Origin: Microbacteriaceae bacterium
Lineage (GTDB): Bacteria; Actinomycetota; Actinomycetes; Actinomycetales; Microbacteriaceae
Assembly (NCBI GenBank): GCA_027491295.1
Contig: JAIXWK010000002.1
Span: 556,032 to 620,031 of the forward strand
Length of the DNA: 64,000 nucleotides
Reading direction: 5' to 3'
A program made the translations under genes and the position numbers. Every line of letters begins with the position of its first letter. Within the stretch, counting starts at the first letter, position 1. The notes beneath the pieces are model-generated. The model did no database searches. It saw only the letters and a program-made list of their open reading frames with translations, and was not told the origin of the DNA. This document shows positions 46,515-55,658 of this stretch, in pieces.

Positions 46515-47027
46515 ATGCGCAATTTCGCGAGAACTTTGGCGGTCGCCGCAGTTTTGCTCACCCTGACCGGCTGCAGCATCTTCTACCCAAACTGGGGTGC
46601 AACTTCTCTGCCAGAGCCGGTCACCGAATCACAGACTGTTTCGCCGGAAGCGACTGTCGCGCCTGAGGAGACTGCAACTCCCGAAGAGACTGCGACTCCA
46701 GAGGAAACCCAAGAACCAATCGTTCGCAAAGAGATCGCTGTCGAGATCATCATGGCTGTTCCAGAGCCTTCGATTGGAGTCTTTACTGTCGTGGCAAGTA
46801 TTCCAAGCTTGAGTGAGTCCGGCGGCAAGTGCATTTTCAAATACCTCGGCAATGGCGTCACCAAAACCATGGAAGTCAAGGCCGAGCCAAGCAGTGACTA
46901 CACCCAGTGCTTCCCAATCGAATTCCCATTGAAAGATCTGCCTTCAGGCAATGGGGTGGTGACCGTTAGCTATGAATCCGAGGGGCACTTTGGGATATCC
47001 GCCCCAACCTCGGTGGTGATTGGCTAA
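46515..47027 (+). CDS. Lipoprotein with Glu/Thr-Pro repeats
   Basis: Function unknown. 170 residues. Lipobox LTGC places the mature N-terminus at Cys20. Then a tandem PEETATPEETATPEETQE linker (about 48-70) and a compact C-terminal domain (about 75-170) with two cysteines, possibly a disulfide-bonded beta sandwich. TTTGGAGGTGAGG lies just before the ATG. Its TAATG overlaps the large LysM gene, so both are likely to function at the same envelope site. Confidence 0.75.
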   Translation: MRNFARTLAVAAVLLTLTGCSIFYPNWGATSLPEPVTESQTVSPEATVAPEETATPEETATPEETQEPIVRKEIAVEIIMAVPEPSIGVFTVVASIPSLSESGGKCIFKYLGNGVTKTMEVKAEPSSDYTQCFPIEFPLKDLPSGNGVVTVSYESEGHFGISAPTSVVIG

Positions 47028-49963
47028 TGCGCAAGATTTTCGGCATCTTCTCTGCCATTGCGCTTATTGCAGCGAGCCTGGTAGTTCAACCAACCGCTCA
47101 AACGCCAGCAGAGGCTGCTCCATCGGCTAGCACTTTTGACCCAGGTCTGATCATTAGCGATAGCGTCTTCTACGACTTTGGCACCATGACCGTTCCGCAA
47201 ATTCAAGCTTTCTTGGATTCCAGGGTTGCTGAATGTCGCGCCACAAATCCGTCTATCGACTGCTTGAAAAACATCAAGGTCGACATCCCAGAGACCCCTG
47301 CAACAGGCCCAACTGAAGTTGGTCCCTGTAAGGCGATTTCGGCGAAGGCCGGGGCTAGCGCGGCTGAAGTTATTCATGCCATCTCGAACGCCTGCGGCAT
47401 TAATCCAAAAGTCTTTATCGTCACCTTGCAAAAGGAACAGGCGCTGGTCACCTCGACTAAGCCAACCGAATACATGTATCGCGCAGCCATGGGCTTTGGT
47501 TGCCCGGACAGCGACCCTGGCATCTGCGGCAAGGTATTTACCGGACTGTTCAATCAGCTCTACAAGGCAGCCAGACAGTTCCGCTGGTATGGAAACCCGG
47601 CCGGATCTTTTAGCTACTGGAAGCCTGGCCGCACAGTTTCAATGCGCTACAACCCCAAGGCATCTTGCGGCACCAAGAGCTTTGAACTCAAAAGCCAGGC
47701 CACCGCAAACCTTTACTACTACACGCCTTACACTCCAAATGACGCAGCTCTAAAGAACCTCTACGGTTCCGGCGACTCCTGCTCGGCATACGGAAATAGA
47801 AACTTCTGGCGCTTTTTCCATGACTGGTTTGGATCTCCTATCGGTGGCAGCTACCTATTGAAATCCAGCACCAGTGAGACCTATTTGATTGTCGACAATC
47901 TCAGGTATCGAGTGTCCGACACCAGGCTTTTGGCCTCTGTTAGACCGCTTGGCCCGCAGGGTGAAATCTCCCAGGCATACCTGGAAAGCTTTGAGAATAA
48001 GGGCGATTTATATCAGCTGGTTAAGCGCGCTAGCACGACTGAGTTTTGGCTTTTGGTTGATGGAAAGCGCTATTCACTTACCGACTGCAACCTAGCCAAG
48101 CAGTATGGCCTCAACTGCGATCTCGCCACCAGCCTCACCGAATCACAATTGAGCCTGTTTATTCAAGGTGGCGCGCTAACCCGTTTGGTACTGACGCCTG
48201 AGGGTGCAAAGTTTTGGATCGAAAACGGTACTCGTCGCGCTGTGGTTGACGATTTGGCTTTGAACGCAGTTGGCGGCCAGAGCATCAGCTCGAGTCCATT
48301 GGTTATCGAGCAGGTGATGTCTTTGCTTCCTGGTGAACCCTTGGCCAGTGACCTGACTGTGTTTGGGCTAACTGCAACAGATGACGTTGCTGTGGCGTTT
48401 GGTGGAAAGAGCTATCGAATCTCGGCTTCACTTGCAAGTGCAATTGGGCTGAGTAAGTTCTTTACGGTTTCAAACGTGGAGATTGATCAGAAGCTGGTCG
48501 CTTCCAGTTCTGGAATCGTGCGCGGGTTTGTTGCGAACCCTGCCGGTGAGAACTTTGTGCTTACTGAAAATGGAAAGTTGCCGGTCGCAGATCCTGCGAA
48601 CTGGACCACCCAGGTCAGCACATTACCAGATGAGCTAATAAACAAATTCCCTACCGTAAACGGTTCACTAGCCGCTCCGGCGGTTGTTACCAGCGCCGGC
48701 AACAAGCTCTCCTACTTCGTGCAGGGAGCTCAGCGGCGCGCAGTTGCCGATAAGTCCATGACCGAAAGATTCTTGACTCTGCTATCGCAGCCAAAGGCAC
48801 TAACGTTGCCGCTATCCGCAATCAATACCGTTGAGAGCGTCGGTAATGGATTGGCTCCGGGCTCTTTGGTCAAGGCCAGCGGCACCAGCACGATCTACCT
48901 GGTGGATGACCTAACCCGCAAGGTGAAGCTGGCCTCCGAGGCCCACGCAAAAAATGTCTCCGACTCCAAGATTTTTACCATCGACAAATCAGAGGTTTCC
49001 AACCTTCAGACCAGGAGTGGATTCACTTCCATCAAGGTGCAGTGCGATGGCGCTACGTACTTAATTGATCGCGGAACGCTGTATCCAATCTCGGCTGCTG
49101 GAGCCGAGGAGTTCCCAGGCAAGCCATTCCCACTAGCGGTCTCCACCTGTGCAGGTCTAAAGGTTGCAAGTAAGCCGGTGGGACAGTTCCTCAGAGACGC
49201 CAAGGGCGGACTGTTCTTTGTCGAAAACGGAACCAGAAGCAAAATCAAGAATTGGACTCAGTTCGGAATCCTCAGGGGCGAAGGCCCAGGTTACATAGAG
49301 GCGTCCGACTACTTCGCTTCCAAGCTGCCGGCTAGTGGCACTGCTCCTGCGACCGCAGTGCTCGCGTCATTGGAGAACACCCCAACCGGCGTCTTTGACG
49401 ACTTCACCTTCTTGGGATCGGTTCCGGTTGTGACAACCCCAACCGTTTCGCCAACGCCTAAGCCAACCAGCTCAGCAACGGCTTCCCCTAAGCCAACGCC
49501 AAAGCCAACCAGTTCAGCAACGGCTTCCCCTAAGCCGACTCCAAAACCAACAAGTTCGGCAACGGCATCTCCTAAGCCAACTCCTACTCCAACTTCCAGC
49601 CCAAAACCAACGAGCTCACCAACGGCTTCTGCTGTGGTCAGCTACAAAGTGGTATCGGGAGACACGCTTGGGTCGATTGCAACCAAGTTCGGTGTGACGG
49701 TGGCAAGAATTCAAGCGGCCAATGCGCTGGGGACTTCGACGGTGATCAAGATCGGTCAGGTCCTAAAGATCCCTACCTCAGCAACTACCTCTCCCGCCGT
49801 CACCACATCACCGGTAGTCAAGACCTACACGGTGAAATCGGGTGACACATTGTGGGGGATTGCTTCCAAGCTTGGGGTCAGTGCCACAGCTCTTGCTGAA
49901 TTAAATGGAATCACAAACGCCAACCTTTTAAAGGTTGGCCAGGTGCTAAAGATTCCTAGCTAG
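47027..49963 (+). CDS. Large secreted cell-wall protein with two C-terminal LysM domains
   Basis: 978 residues. A signal peptide (about 1-33) precedes an N-terminal domain (about 38-265) seen widely in actinobacterial wall proteins (VPQIQAFLDSRVAECRATNP, LQKEQALVTSTKPTEYMYRA, MGFGCPDSDPGICGKVFTGL, YGNRNFWRFFHDWFGSP). Then come about seven loose copies of a beta-repeat of the form YLIVDNLRYRVSD, TTEFWLLVDGKRYSL, AKFWIENGTRRAVV, a Pro/Lys/Thr/Ser linker (about 805-870) and two LysM domains (YKVVSGDTLGSIATKFGVTV near 875 and YTVKSGDTLWGIASKLGVSA near 932) that bind peptidoglycan. Known from the family as a surface protein; enzyme activity is not evident. Translationally coupled to the lipoprotein. 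Confidence 0.82.
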   Translation: MRKIFGIFSAIALIAASLVVQPTAQTPAEAAPSASTFDPGLIISDSVFYDFGTMTVPQIQAFLDSRVAECRATNPSIDCLKNIKVDIPETPATGPTEVGPCKAISAKAGASAAEVIHAISNACGINPKVFIVTLQKEQALVTSTKPTEYMYRAAMGFGCPDSDPGICGKVFTGLFNQLYKAARQFRWYGNPAGSFSYWKPGRTVSMRYNPKASCGTKSFELKSQATANLYYYTPYTPNDAALKNLYGSGDSCSAYGNRNFWRFFHDWFGSPIGGSYLLKSSTSETYLIVDNLRYRVSDTRLLASVRPLGPQGEISQAYLESFENKGDLYQLVKRASTTEFWLLVDGKRYSLTDCNLAKQYGLNCDLATSLTESQLSLFIQGGALTRLVLTPEGAKFWIENGTRRAVVDDLALNAVGGQSISSSPLVIEQVMSLLPGEPLASDLTVFGLTATDDVAVAFGGKSYRISASLASAIGLSKFFTVSNVEIDQKLVASSSGIVRGFVANPAGENFVLTENGKLPVADPANWTTQVSTLPDELINKFPTVNGSLAAPAVVTSAGNKLSYFVQGAQRRAVADKSMTERFLTLLSQPKALTLPLSAINTVESVGNGLAPGSLVKASGTSTIYLVDDLTRKVKLASEAHAKNVSDSKIFTIDKSEVSNLQTRSGFTSIKVQCDGATYLIDRGTLYPISAAGAEEFPGKPFPLAVSTCAGLKVASKPVGQFLRDAKGGLFFVENGTRSKIKNWTQFGILRGEGPGYIEASDYFASKLPASGTAPATAVLASLENTPTGVFDDFTFLGSVPVVTTPTVSPTPKPTSSATASPKPTPKPTSSATASPKPTPKPTSSATASPKPTPTPTSSPKPTSSPTASAVVSYKVVSGDTLGSIATKFGVTVARIQAANALGTSTVIKIGQVLKIPTSATTSPAVTTSPVVKTYTVKSGDTLWGIASKLGVSATALAELNGITNANLLKVGQVLKIPS
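49454..49632 (+). repeat. Tandem 42-base coding repeat in the LysM protein linker
   Basis: Three near-identical units encode SATASPKPTPKPTS, followed by decayed copies. Copies differ mainly at third codon positions, so the protein spacing is being kept while the DNA diverges. Not a CRISPR array: no spacers. Confidence 0.85.
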
Positions 49964-50906
49964 CATCCCAAGCGGACTGGACGATGGCTGCTAAATCGTG
50001 CTTGGTTCTAAATCCCAGTGTTTTTTCGATACGAGACACATCGGCCACCAGGCGAGGTGGGTCTCCAGGGCGGCGCTCGCCGATAACAACTTCAAAATCA
50101 ATCCCACTCGCAATCTTTAACGCATCCAAAACCTCAATGACCGAGGCACCGATGCCGGTGCCGACATTGAAGGTGCTGAACTCCTGGGCATCTTCAGCAA
50201 GGTAATCAACAGCCGCTAGGTGAGCAAGGGCTAGGTCTTCGACGTGGACATAGTCGCGAATGCAGCTGCCATCAGCAGTCGGGTAGTCGGTGCCAAACAC
50301 CTCCGGAGCTTTGCCGGACTTGACCGCATTGATGGCAATCGGAATTAGGTTCAGCGCTGCGGTGTCAGCGAGATCCGCGGAACCTGCACCGGCCACATTG
50401 AAGTAACGAAGATTCACGCCCCTAAGACCCCAAACCGCAGCATTTTTCACCATCAGCTCGCCGATGAGCTTGGTTTGGCCATAGGGATTGATTGGCACTC
50501 CCGGGTAATCCTCGGAAACCTTGTCAACATCTGGCATGCCGTAAGTGGCTGCCGAAGAAGAGAAAACCAGTGATTTCAGTCCGACCTCGCGCATCGCAAG
50601 CAGCAAATTAGCCAGACCGCCCAAGTTTTCTAGGAAATACTCCTCGGGTTTTTGAACTGATTCGCCAACCTGTTTTCTCGCTGCAAGGTGGATCACCGAG
50701 TCAAACCGATGCTGTTTCATAAGCTTTGCCAGCAGCTCCGGGGCATCTGCAGAGGCGAGTTCAAGTTCCATGATTGGGGAGCTAATCCGCGCCACAAGGC
50801 CTGTCGAGAGGTTATCCACTACCACGCAAGAATGCCCAGCAGCCTCGGCAGCCCGCACAACGTGAGAGCCGATGTAGCCTGCGCCACCTGTCACCAATAA
50901 CTTCAT
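49956..50906 (-). CDS. galE: UDP-glucose 4-epimerase
   Basis: Interconverts UDP-glucose and UDP-galactose for surface polysaccharide. 316 residues, extended SDR. VTGGAGYIGSHVVRAAE binds NAD, SSSAATYGMPDVD carries the Ser and PYGQTKLIGELM the Tyr-x3-Lys. GVNLRYFNVAGAGSA, DGSCIRDYVHVEDLALAHL and LDALKIASGIDFE complete the fold. It converges on the LysM gene with eight bases overlapping. A TAACCT hexamer is six bases before its ATG. Confidence 0.93.
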   Translation of the reverse strand: MKLLVTGGAGYIGSHVVRAAEAAGHSCVVVDNLSTGLVARISSPIMELELASADAPELLAKLMKQHRFDSVIHLAARKQVGESVQKPEEYFLENLGGLANLLLAMREVGLKSLVFSSSAATYGMPDVDKVSEDYPGVPINPYGQTKLIGELMVKNAAVWGLRGVNLRYFNVAGAGSADLADTAALNLIPIAINAVKSGKAPEVFGTDYPTADGSCIRDYVHVEDLALAHLAAVDYLAEDAQEFSTFNVGTGIGASVIEVLDALKIASGIDFEVVIGERRPGDPPRLVADVSRIEKTLGFRTKHDLAAIVQSAWDAS

Positions 50907-50912
50907 GCCTCA

Positions 50913-50918
50913 AGGTTA
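50913..50918 (-). promoter_or_regulatory. -10 element TAACCT upstream of galE
   Basis: On the minus strand TAACCT stands six bases before the galE ATG; the six bases TGAGGC could also act weakly as a ribosome-binding site. Confidence 0.5.
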
Positions 50919-50964
50919 GCTTGACACTTTATTAACAATTTGCTTTCACGGAATTTAATGCAAC

Positions 50965-50998
50965 TTGACAAGGGCATAATTACACCGATGTAATTACA
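50965..50998 (+). promoter_or_regulatory. whiB promoter with overlapping symmetric operator
   Basis: TTGACA at 50965-50970 and TGTAAT at 50989-50994 are separated by 18 bases and form the best sigma-70-type promoter in the window. The -10 lies within the perfect palindrome TGTAATTACA (50989-50998), and TAATTACA occurs also at 50977-50984, 14 bases upstream, giving an inverted and direct repeat array. A repressor or autoregulatory site is the natural reading. Confidence 0.65.
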
Positions 50999-51031
50999 TC
51001 AACGAGGTTCAAAAGGATTAGGGGATTAGGC

Positions 51032-51337
51032 ATGGAACAAAGAAGTCAGGTGCCTGCTAACTGGTTCGTCGACGTGCTCAAGCTTGGAGTTGCTGGAGCT
51101 TATTCAAATGGCGAGTCAGATCCATTAGCGTGGCAAGAAGACGCACTTTGCTCACAGACCGACCCAGAAGCCTTCTTCCCCGAAAAGGGGGGCTCTACTC
51201 GCGATGCCAAGCGTATTTGCGCACAGTGCACCGTGAAGAGCGAATGCTTGGAGTACGCACTAAAGAACGACGAGCGCTTCGGTATCTGGGGTGGCCTCAG
51301 CGAGCGCGAGCGTCGCCGTCTGCGCAAGCGCGCCTAA
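51032..51337 (+). CDS. whiB: WhiB-family iron-sulfur transcription regulator (WhiB2/WhmD-like)
   Basis: 101 residues. Four cluster cysteines Cys40, Cys63, Cys66 and Cys72 (ALCSQTDPEAFF, RICAQCTVKSECLEYAL) hold a [4Fe-4S] cluster, and the GIWGGLSERERRRLRKRA tail is the sigma-factor/DNA interaction end. It is the orthologue of WhiB2, needed for division in relatives. An extended N-terminus (about 1-35) is lineage-variable. AGGGG lies 12-16 bases before the ATG. The promoter bears a symmetric operator. Confidence 0.92.
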   Translation: MEQRSQVPANWFVDVLKLGVAGAYSNGESDPLAWQEDALCSQTDPEAFFPEKGGSTRDAKRICAQCTVKSECLEYALKNDERFGIWGGLSERERRRLRKRA

Positions 51338-51343
51338 GTCATC

Positions 51344-53947
51344 GTGGCTTCGCTCTCGGTAGCGGCCATAGTCGTTTCCCACGCTCAAGCCGATTTACTC
51401 GCTAGATCGCTTGAGGCAATAAGCCAACAAAACCATCCAATCCAGCAGGTAGTTGTAGTTGAAACTGCCGGTGATCAAACTTCAATCGATCTCGCCCTCA
51501 GTTACGGATTTTCCGTTATTGAGCCAGGACCTTTGCGTTTAGGTGCAGCAATCCAAGCCGGCATAAATTCACTCTCAGATACCCCGGGTTGGATTTGGGT
51601 GCTGCACGAAGACGCAATCCCGGAACCCGATGCCCTGAAATATCTCTCTCAGGCAGCAGAAATTTCTCCCTCGGTGGCGATCATCGGTCCGAAACTGCTG
51701 GAACTTGATAACAGCATTCAAATACAACAGCTGGGCCTGACCATCACCCCGACCGGCAGGCCGTTTCTTTTGGTCCAGCGCGAGTATGACCAGGGTCAAC
51801 ACGACCGTGCCGGCGACACCATGGCAGTCTCCACCGCCGGCATGCTGGTCTCTCTAGGGGTTTGGCAGCAGCTTGGCGGTTTGGATGACACAACTCCGGT
51901 ATTGGCTCAGGATTTGGAGTTTTGTGCCAAAGCCAGGGTTGCCGGTTACCGAGTTATCGTCGAGGCGAACGCCCGAGTCCACCACGCTGGACTATCGATG
52001 CAGGGCAAGCGTCCTCGCAGCTGGCTATCGGGAAGCTTTAGCCAAGGCATCTCCCGTGCTCACCTGCACTTCGCAACTCTTTACTTGCCGACCTTCTTGG
52101 TTTTTGCGATTTACCTAACCCTGCCTCTAATGGTTCTACTTTCAATCCCTGGCAACCTATTGCAAAAGCGGCCTGCTCGATCGGTTGCCCAATTCTCAGG
52201 ATGGATCTGGGCATGGTTCTCTGTCCCAACCAGGCTTGCAGCTCGCAAGCGCTTCAGATCGCTGGGCTCACTAAAGCCGCTCAAAGCACTTATTGCCACA
52301 AGGTCTCAGCGTTCGAAGCGTCGCAGAGGGAAGTACGAGGTCGAGCCGGAGGCAAGCCCAGAGAGCCTGCGTCCCGGCATATTCCGCAGTAACTCTGCCT
52401 GGTTTGTCCTTTTGCCCCTGATTGCTTCGATTCAACTTTTCCCAACCGGTGCCATAACCGTAAATGGGATTCTGCCGCTTGGGGCAAACCTTGAAAAACT
52501 GCTGCCTTTTGTCGCCAGCAATTCAATTCCGGTGCTGGATTCGATTTCGCTACCAACCGATCCGTTTAACTGGTGGCTGCTTTTGGCCGCGCTACTATCG
52601 CCTGCCGAACCATCGCTTGGATTTGCGGCCCTGGTGTTTGCAGCCCTGAGCATGGCGTTTTTTGGAGCTTGGCAGTTAGGGAAACTGTTTATCTCAAAGC
52701 CCTGGGTAATCACACTGGTCGCGCTGGGATACTCGCTGAGCCCACAGCTACTGACTTTGAAGTCAAACCTTGCGGTGGTGGAGCTGCTCGCGGCATCCAC
52801 AATCCCGTGGACGCTGTTCTTCTTGATTCGAGCCCTTGGTGCATTCAATAGTGCTCGAGCTTGGCGCTGGGCTGGCTTGCTCGGTCTAGCTCTTGCGCTG
52901 ATAGCAGCCGCCTCGCCAATCGCTTTTGCCCTGCTAGGTGTAACTGTTTTGGTTGCCGCGGTTTCTAAGCCAAAGCGAGGACTTATCTTGCTGTGGTCGT
53001 ATTTACCTGCGCTGGCAGTTTTGTATCCGCTCGGGCGATTCGCTTTGGAAGCTCAAAACTGGTCGGTCCTGACTCAGTCGAGTGCAATTGCCCTCAGTCC
53101 AACCGAGCCTTTTGGTTTAGTGAACCTTGTAGTTCTTGGCGTTTTGGTGTTGCTGAGTTTGCCGACTTGGTTTGTATCTGATGCCAAGGTCAACTTCGGA
53201 TTGTTCGGATTCGCAATTGCTGCTCTGAGCCTGAGCGTCATTCAACCAATTTCCTCCAGCGCTCCTTTGACAATCGCTGCCGCATTGGCATTGCTGATCT
53301 TGGCTGGTTTAGCAAATGAGAGTGTTCGCAAGCGAACCATTTCGAGCTTGATCGGCATTACCGTGACCGCGGGAGTTTTGTATTCAGGATTCACCTTTGG
53401 ATTTGTGAACCAGGTATACCCAGAGTTCAAATCCTCCAGGGTGATGCCTGCCCTAGTTGTTGCAGCGAGCGAGCAGGATTCAAATCTGAGGACCCTGGTT
53501 ATAGAGGTTGGAGAGCCGCTCACCGCCACCTATGTTTGGGGCAGTGGCCAGAAACTCGAAATGTCCAGTGCTCTGTTGGAGAGCTACCCAGCCAAATCTG
53601 ATATTCAAATCGCACTAGCTGAAATCGCAGCGAACCTTGTAGCCGGCAACCAAGACAAACTCGTTCCACTCCTTAGCGAAACTCGAGTGGATTTTGTATT
53701 GCTCGCAACACCCAATCCAGAGGTCGAGGTTGGTATTTCAAGTTTGGACATCCTGCAGCCTGCGGGAGCGACGGACTATGGCGTGCTGTGGCGAGTCGAG
53801 AGCGAGAACCAAAGCGCGGTTCCGGCCATAAAGAATGACCCAATCAGACCTTGGCAGTTTGGTGTAGTTGCCGCCTTTGCACTGCTTGCACTTCCGACCA
53901 GAGCTTCTATTCTTGGCCGCCGTCGAAAGACGGGGGGTGCCAAGTGA
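51344..53947 (+). CDS. Family 2 glycosyltransferase fused to a multi-pass membrane domain
   Basis: 867 residues from GTG, six bases after whiB. N-terminal GT-A domain (about 3-225): AAIVVSHAQADLLARSLEAI, WIWVLHEDAIPEPDAL (DXD-like metal site around HEDA), and LDDTTPVLAQDLEFCAKARV as acceptor motif. The remainder has about ten to twelve helices with no recognised catalytic site. It probably adds a sugar to a lipid-linked or wall glycan. Its stop is shared with the next gene by four bases. Confidence 0.82.
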   Translation: MASLSVAAIVVSHAQADLLARSLEAISQQNHPIQQVVVVETAGDQTSIDLALSYGFSVIEPGPLRLGAAIQAGINSLSDTPGWIWVLHEDAIPEPDALKYLSQAAEISPSVAIIGPKLLELDNSIQIQQLGLTITPTGRPFLLVQREYDQGQHDRAGDTMAVSTAGMLVSLGVWQQLGGLDDTTPVLAQDLEFCAKARVAGYRVIVEANARVHHAGLSMQGKRPRSWLSGSFSQGISRAHLHFATLYLPTFLVFAIYLTLPLMVLLSIPGNLLQKRPARSVAQFSGWIWAWFSVPTRLAARKRFRSLGSLKPLKALIATRSQRSKRRRGKYEVEPEASPESLRPGIFRSNSAWFVLLPLIASIQLFPTGAITVNGILPLGANLEKLLPFVASNSIPVLDSISLPTDPFNWWLLLAALLSPAEPSLGFAALVFAALSMAFFGAWQLGKLFISKPWVITLVALGYSLSPQLLTLKSNLAVVELLAASTIPWTLFFLIRALGAFNSARAWRWAGLLGLALALIAAASPIAFALLGVTVLVAAVSKPKRGLILLWSYLPALAVLYPLGRFALEAQNWSVLTQSSAIALSPTEPFGLVNLVVLGVLVLLSLPTWFVSDAKVNFGLFGFAIAALSLSVIQPISSSAPLTIAAALALLILAGLANESVRKRTISSLIGITVTAGVLYSGFTFGFVNQVYPEFKSSRVMPALVVAASEQDSNLRTLVIEVGEPLTATYVWGSGQKLEMSSALLESYPAKSDIQIALAEIAANLVAGNQDKLVPLLSETRVDFVLLATPNPEVEVGISSLDILQPAGATDYGVLWRVESENQSAVPAIKNDPIRPWQFGVVAAFALLALPTRASILGRRRKTGGAK

Positions 53948-55263
53948 AAATTCCAGGTCGAATTCTTGGTGTAGTTCTGACTCTTGCGGGTCTGGCCGGT
54001 GCCTGGTTCTTGCAGGGCGTCTCGTTTGAGGTTGCGCAAAGCCCGAAACCGGAATCTATCTCTGTCAGCACAACCGCCAAACCTCTTCAGCTTTACTGCC
54101 AAGGCCCCCTTGCAGAGCTGGGTGGCAAGGACGGCACAGACCTTGGTTCAATGGCCTTAGTCGGAAAGGCCGATGTTCGTTACCGTTTGGGTGCGGGAAG
54201 CCTTGTGAGCGAGCCTGAGAGCCGAGTGACCGAAGGTGTTGCCATTGCCATGGCAAGCCGTGAGCAGACCACTGCAACCCTGGTAGCCGTTCAGAGCCAA
54301 CTGATTCAAAGACCTCGTATGGCGGGACTAGCTGCTACAAACTGCGGTCAGCCTCAGGCCGAGGGTTGGTTGCTAAACGGCATGGCTGGCAGCGGCTTCG
54401 AAAGCATTTTGCATGTGGCAAACCCAAACGCAGTCGAAGTTCAAATTGAGCTGGTTTTCCACCTTGCAACATCAAGCAATTCCCACCTGGTTACTCTCGC
54501 TCCGTTTGAGTCACAGCAGCTTTCACTTGCAAGTTTTGTTGAGGCAGAACCGAGCTTTGCGATTCACTTCCAGAGCTCTGGACAAAAGGTTTCGGTGGCT
54601 TTGCAAAACCGATCCAGTGCTGGACTCAGTGCAACCGGAGTCGAACTCAAAGGACCTACCGCCAAGGCGAGCAAGACACTCGCAATTCCTGGATTTGAGA
54701 TTCTGGCCGATGGTTTGGCCAAACCATCCTTGCGAATTTTCAACCCTGGACCAGCGGCGGCAAACGCCCTGGTCACATTCTTAGGCTCTGGAACCAATAG
54801 TGATGTTGTGGAAATTGAAGTTCCGGCGACTGGTTTTGCAGAAGTTTCACCGGAACTCCAAGTTGGTGACTATTTGGTTCTCGTTGAGTCGGATGCCGAA
54901 TTGATGGCGGAGCTTTACAACCCATACGTTGGAAAGAATTTTGATTTTGGCTGGCTCACGCCAGCTGAAGCTTTCACCGGGGAGCTGACAGTGGTTATGC
55001 CTAGCTTCGCGGCCAAAATTGCAATCGCAAACCCATCGACTGCGGAGCTAACCGTGGTGCTGACTCTCGATGCTGGATCGCAAGCAATCAGGGTGCCGGC
55101 TCGCTCACAGCTGCAGGTACCAGTTATCGGTAAGAGTTTGTCGCTTGAGTCGCAGGGGGAGTATTTCGTCAACTTGATCTTGACCGACCCCAAGGGCTAC
55201 GCAGTTATCACGCCGCGAGAAAACCAGAACCTGGGGTCAAATATCCAGGTGCTAGTTCGCTAG
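53944..55263 (+). CDS. Secreted DUF5719-like protein
   Basis: 439 residues from GTG 53944, overlapping the glycosyltransferase stop. A single N-terminal helix (about 5-25) anchors an otherwise extracytoplasmic, beta-rich protein. Repeats of the type ILHVANPNAVEVQIELVFH, LRIFNPGPAAANALVTFLG and IAIANPSTAELTVVLTLD suggest tandem Ig-like or DUF5719 modules. Always beside a membrane glycosyltransferase and WhiB in actinobacteria, so probably a partner in envelope-glycan assembly. Function unproven. Confidence 0.72.
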   Translation: MKIPGRILGVVLTLAGLAGAWFLQGVSFEVAQSPKPESISVSTTAKPLQLYCQGPLAELGGKDGTDLGSMALVGKADVRYRLGAGSLVSEPESRVTEGVAIAMASREQTTATLVAVQSQLIQRPRMAGLAATNCGQPQAEGWLLNGMAGSGFESILHVANPNAVEVQIELVFHLATSSNSHLVTLAPFESQQLSLASFVEAEPSFAIHFQSSGQKVSVALQNRSSAGLSATGVELKGPTAKASKTLAIPGFEILADGLAKPSLRIFNPGPAAANALVTFLGSGTNSDVVEIEVPATGFAEVSPELQVGDYLVLVESDAELMAELYNPYVGKNFDFGWLTPAEAFTGELTVVMPSFAAKIAIANPSTAELTVVLTLDAGSQAIRVPARSQLQVPVIGKSLSLESQGEYFVNLILTDPKGYAVITPRENQNLGSNIQVLVR

Positions 55264-55652
55264 TGCGGGTGCATTAGCTCCCAAGGGTCCTTGTCAATCA
55301 GTGATGCTGCCGCCGAAATGACAGCGTGCTCAATGTGCATTCTGGGATCCGGCAAACGCTGTCTTCCAAATCGCTCAATCGGGATTCGATACAGCGTGAT
55401 GGTTTGCGAAGGCTTATGGGCACTCCAGCGCTTCACAGGCTCGTTGTCCACGATTGCCGGTACATCCTGAATGCGCCAGGAAAGGTCCTTGAGTTCCTCG
55501 GGGTAGTTTTCCTGCAGGTATTCGCAGGTCTCTTGCACTACCGATTCAAAGAACCCTAAGCGCGCGACTCCAAAGTGAAACAATTTCGAAGGCAAGGGTC
55601 TGCGCAGGCCACGACCGTGCCGGTCTCGGTGACTTCCAGCCCTGATTCCCAT
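55260..55652 (-). CDS. PF06262-like protein, actinobacterial metallopeptidase-fold without HExxH
   Basis: 130 residues from ATG 55652. RRPLPSKLFHFGVARLGFFE leads into VQETCEYLQENYPEELKDLS, and the C-terminus reads HIEHAVISAAASLIDKDPWE. Members of this family annotated as minimal metallopeptidases carry HExxH where this has His-Ile-Glu-His, so catalysis is doubtful. It lies between the glycosyltransferase block and manB on the opposite strand. Leaderless TACAAT stands six bases before the ATG. Function unknown. Confidence 0.7.
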   Translation of the reverse strand: MGIRAGSHRDRHGRGLRRPLPSKLFHFGVARLGFFESVVQETCEYLQENYPEELKDLSWRIQDVPAIVDNEPVKRWSAHKPSQTITLYRIPIERFGRQRLPDPRMHIEHAVISAAASLIDKDPWELMHPH

Positions 55653-55658
55653 TGGCTC

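Noticed and set aside
49454-49632. Regular repeat that could suggest a CRISPR array
   Set aside because: It is in-frame coding sequence for a Pro/Lys/Thr linker, has no unique spacers, and no cas genes are near.
50812-50820. TTATCCACT inside galE as a DnaA box
   Set aside because: Single near-match inside a coding region, with no cluster of boxes or AT-rich unwinding element; not an origin.
50921-50926. First TTGACA in the whiB upstream region as a -35
   Set aside because: No -10-like hexamer at 16-19 bases; the second TTGACA at 50965 has one.
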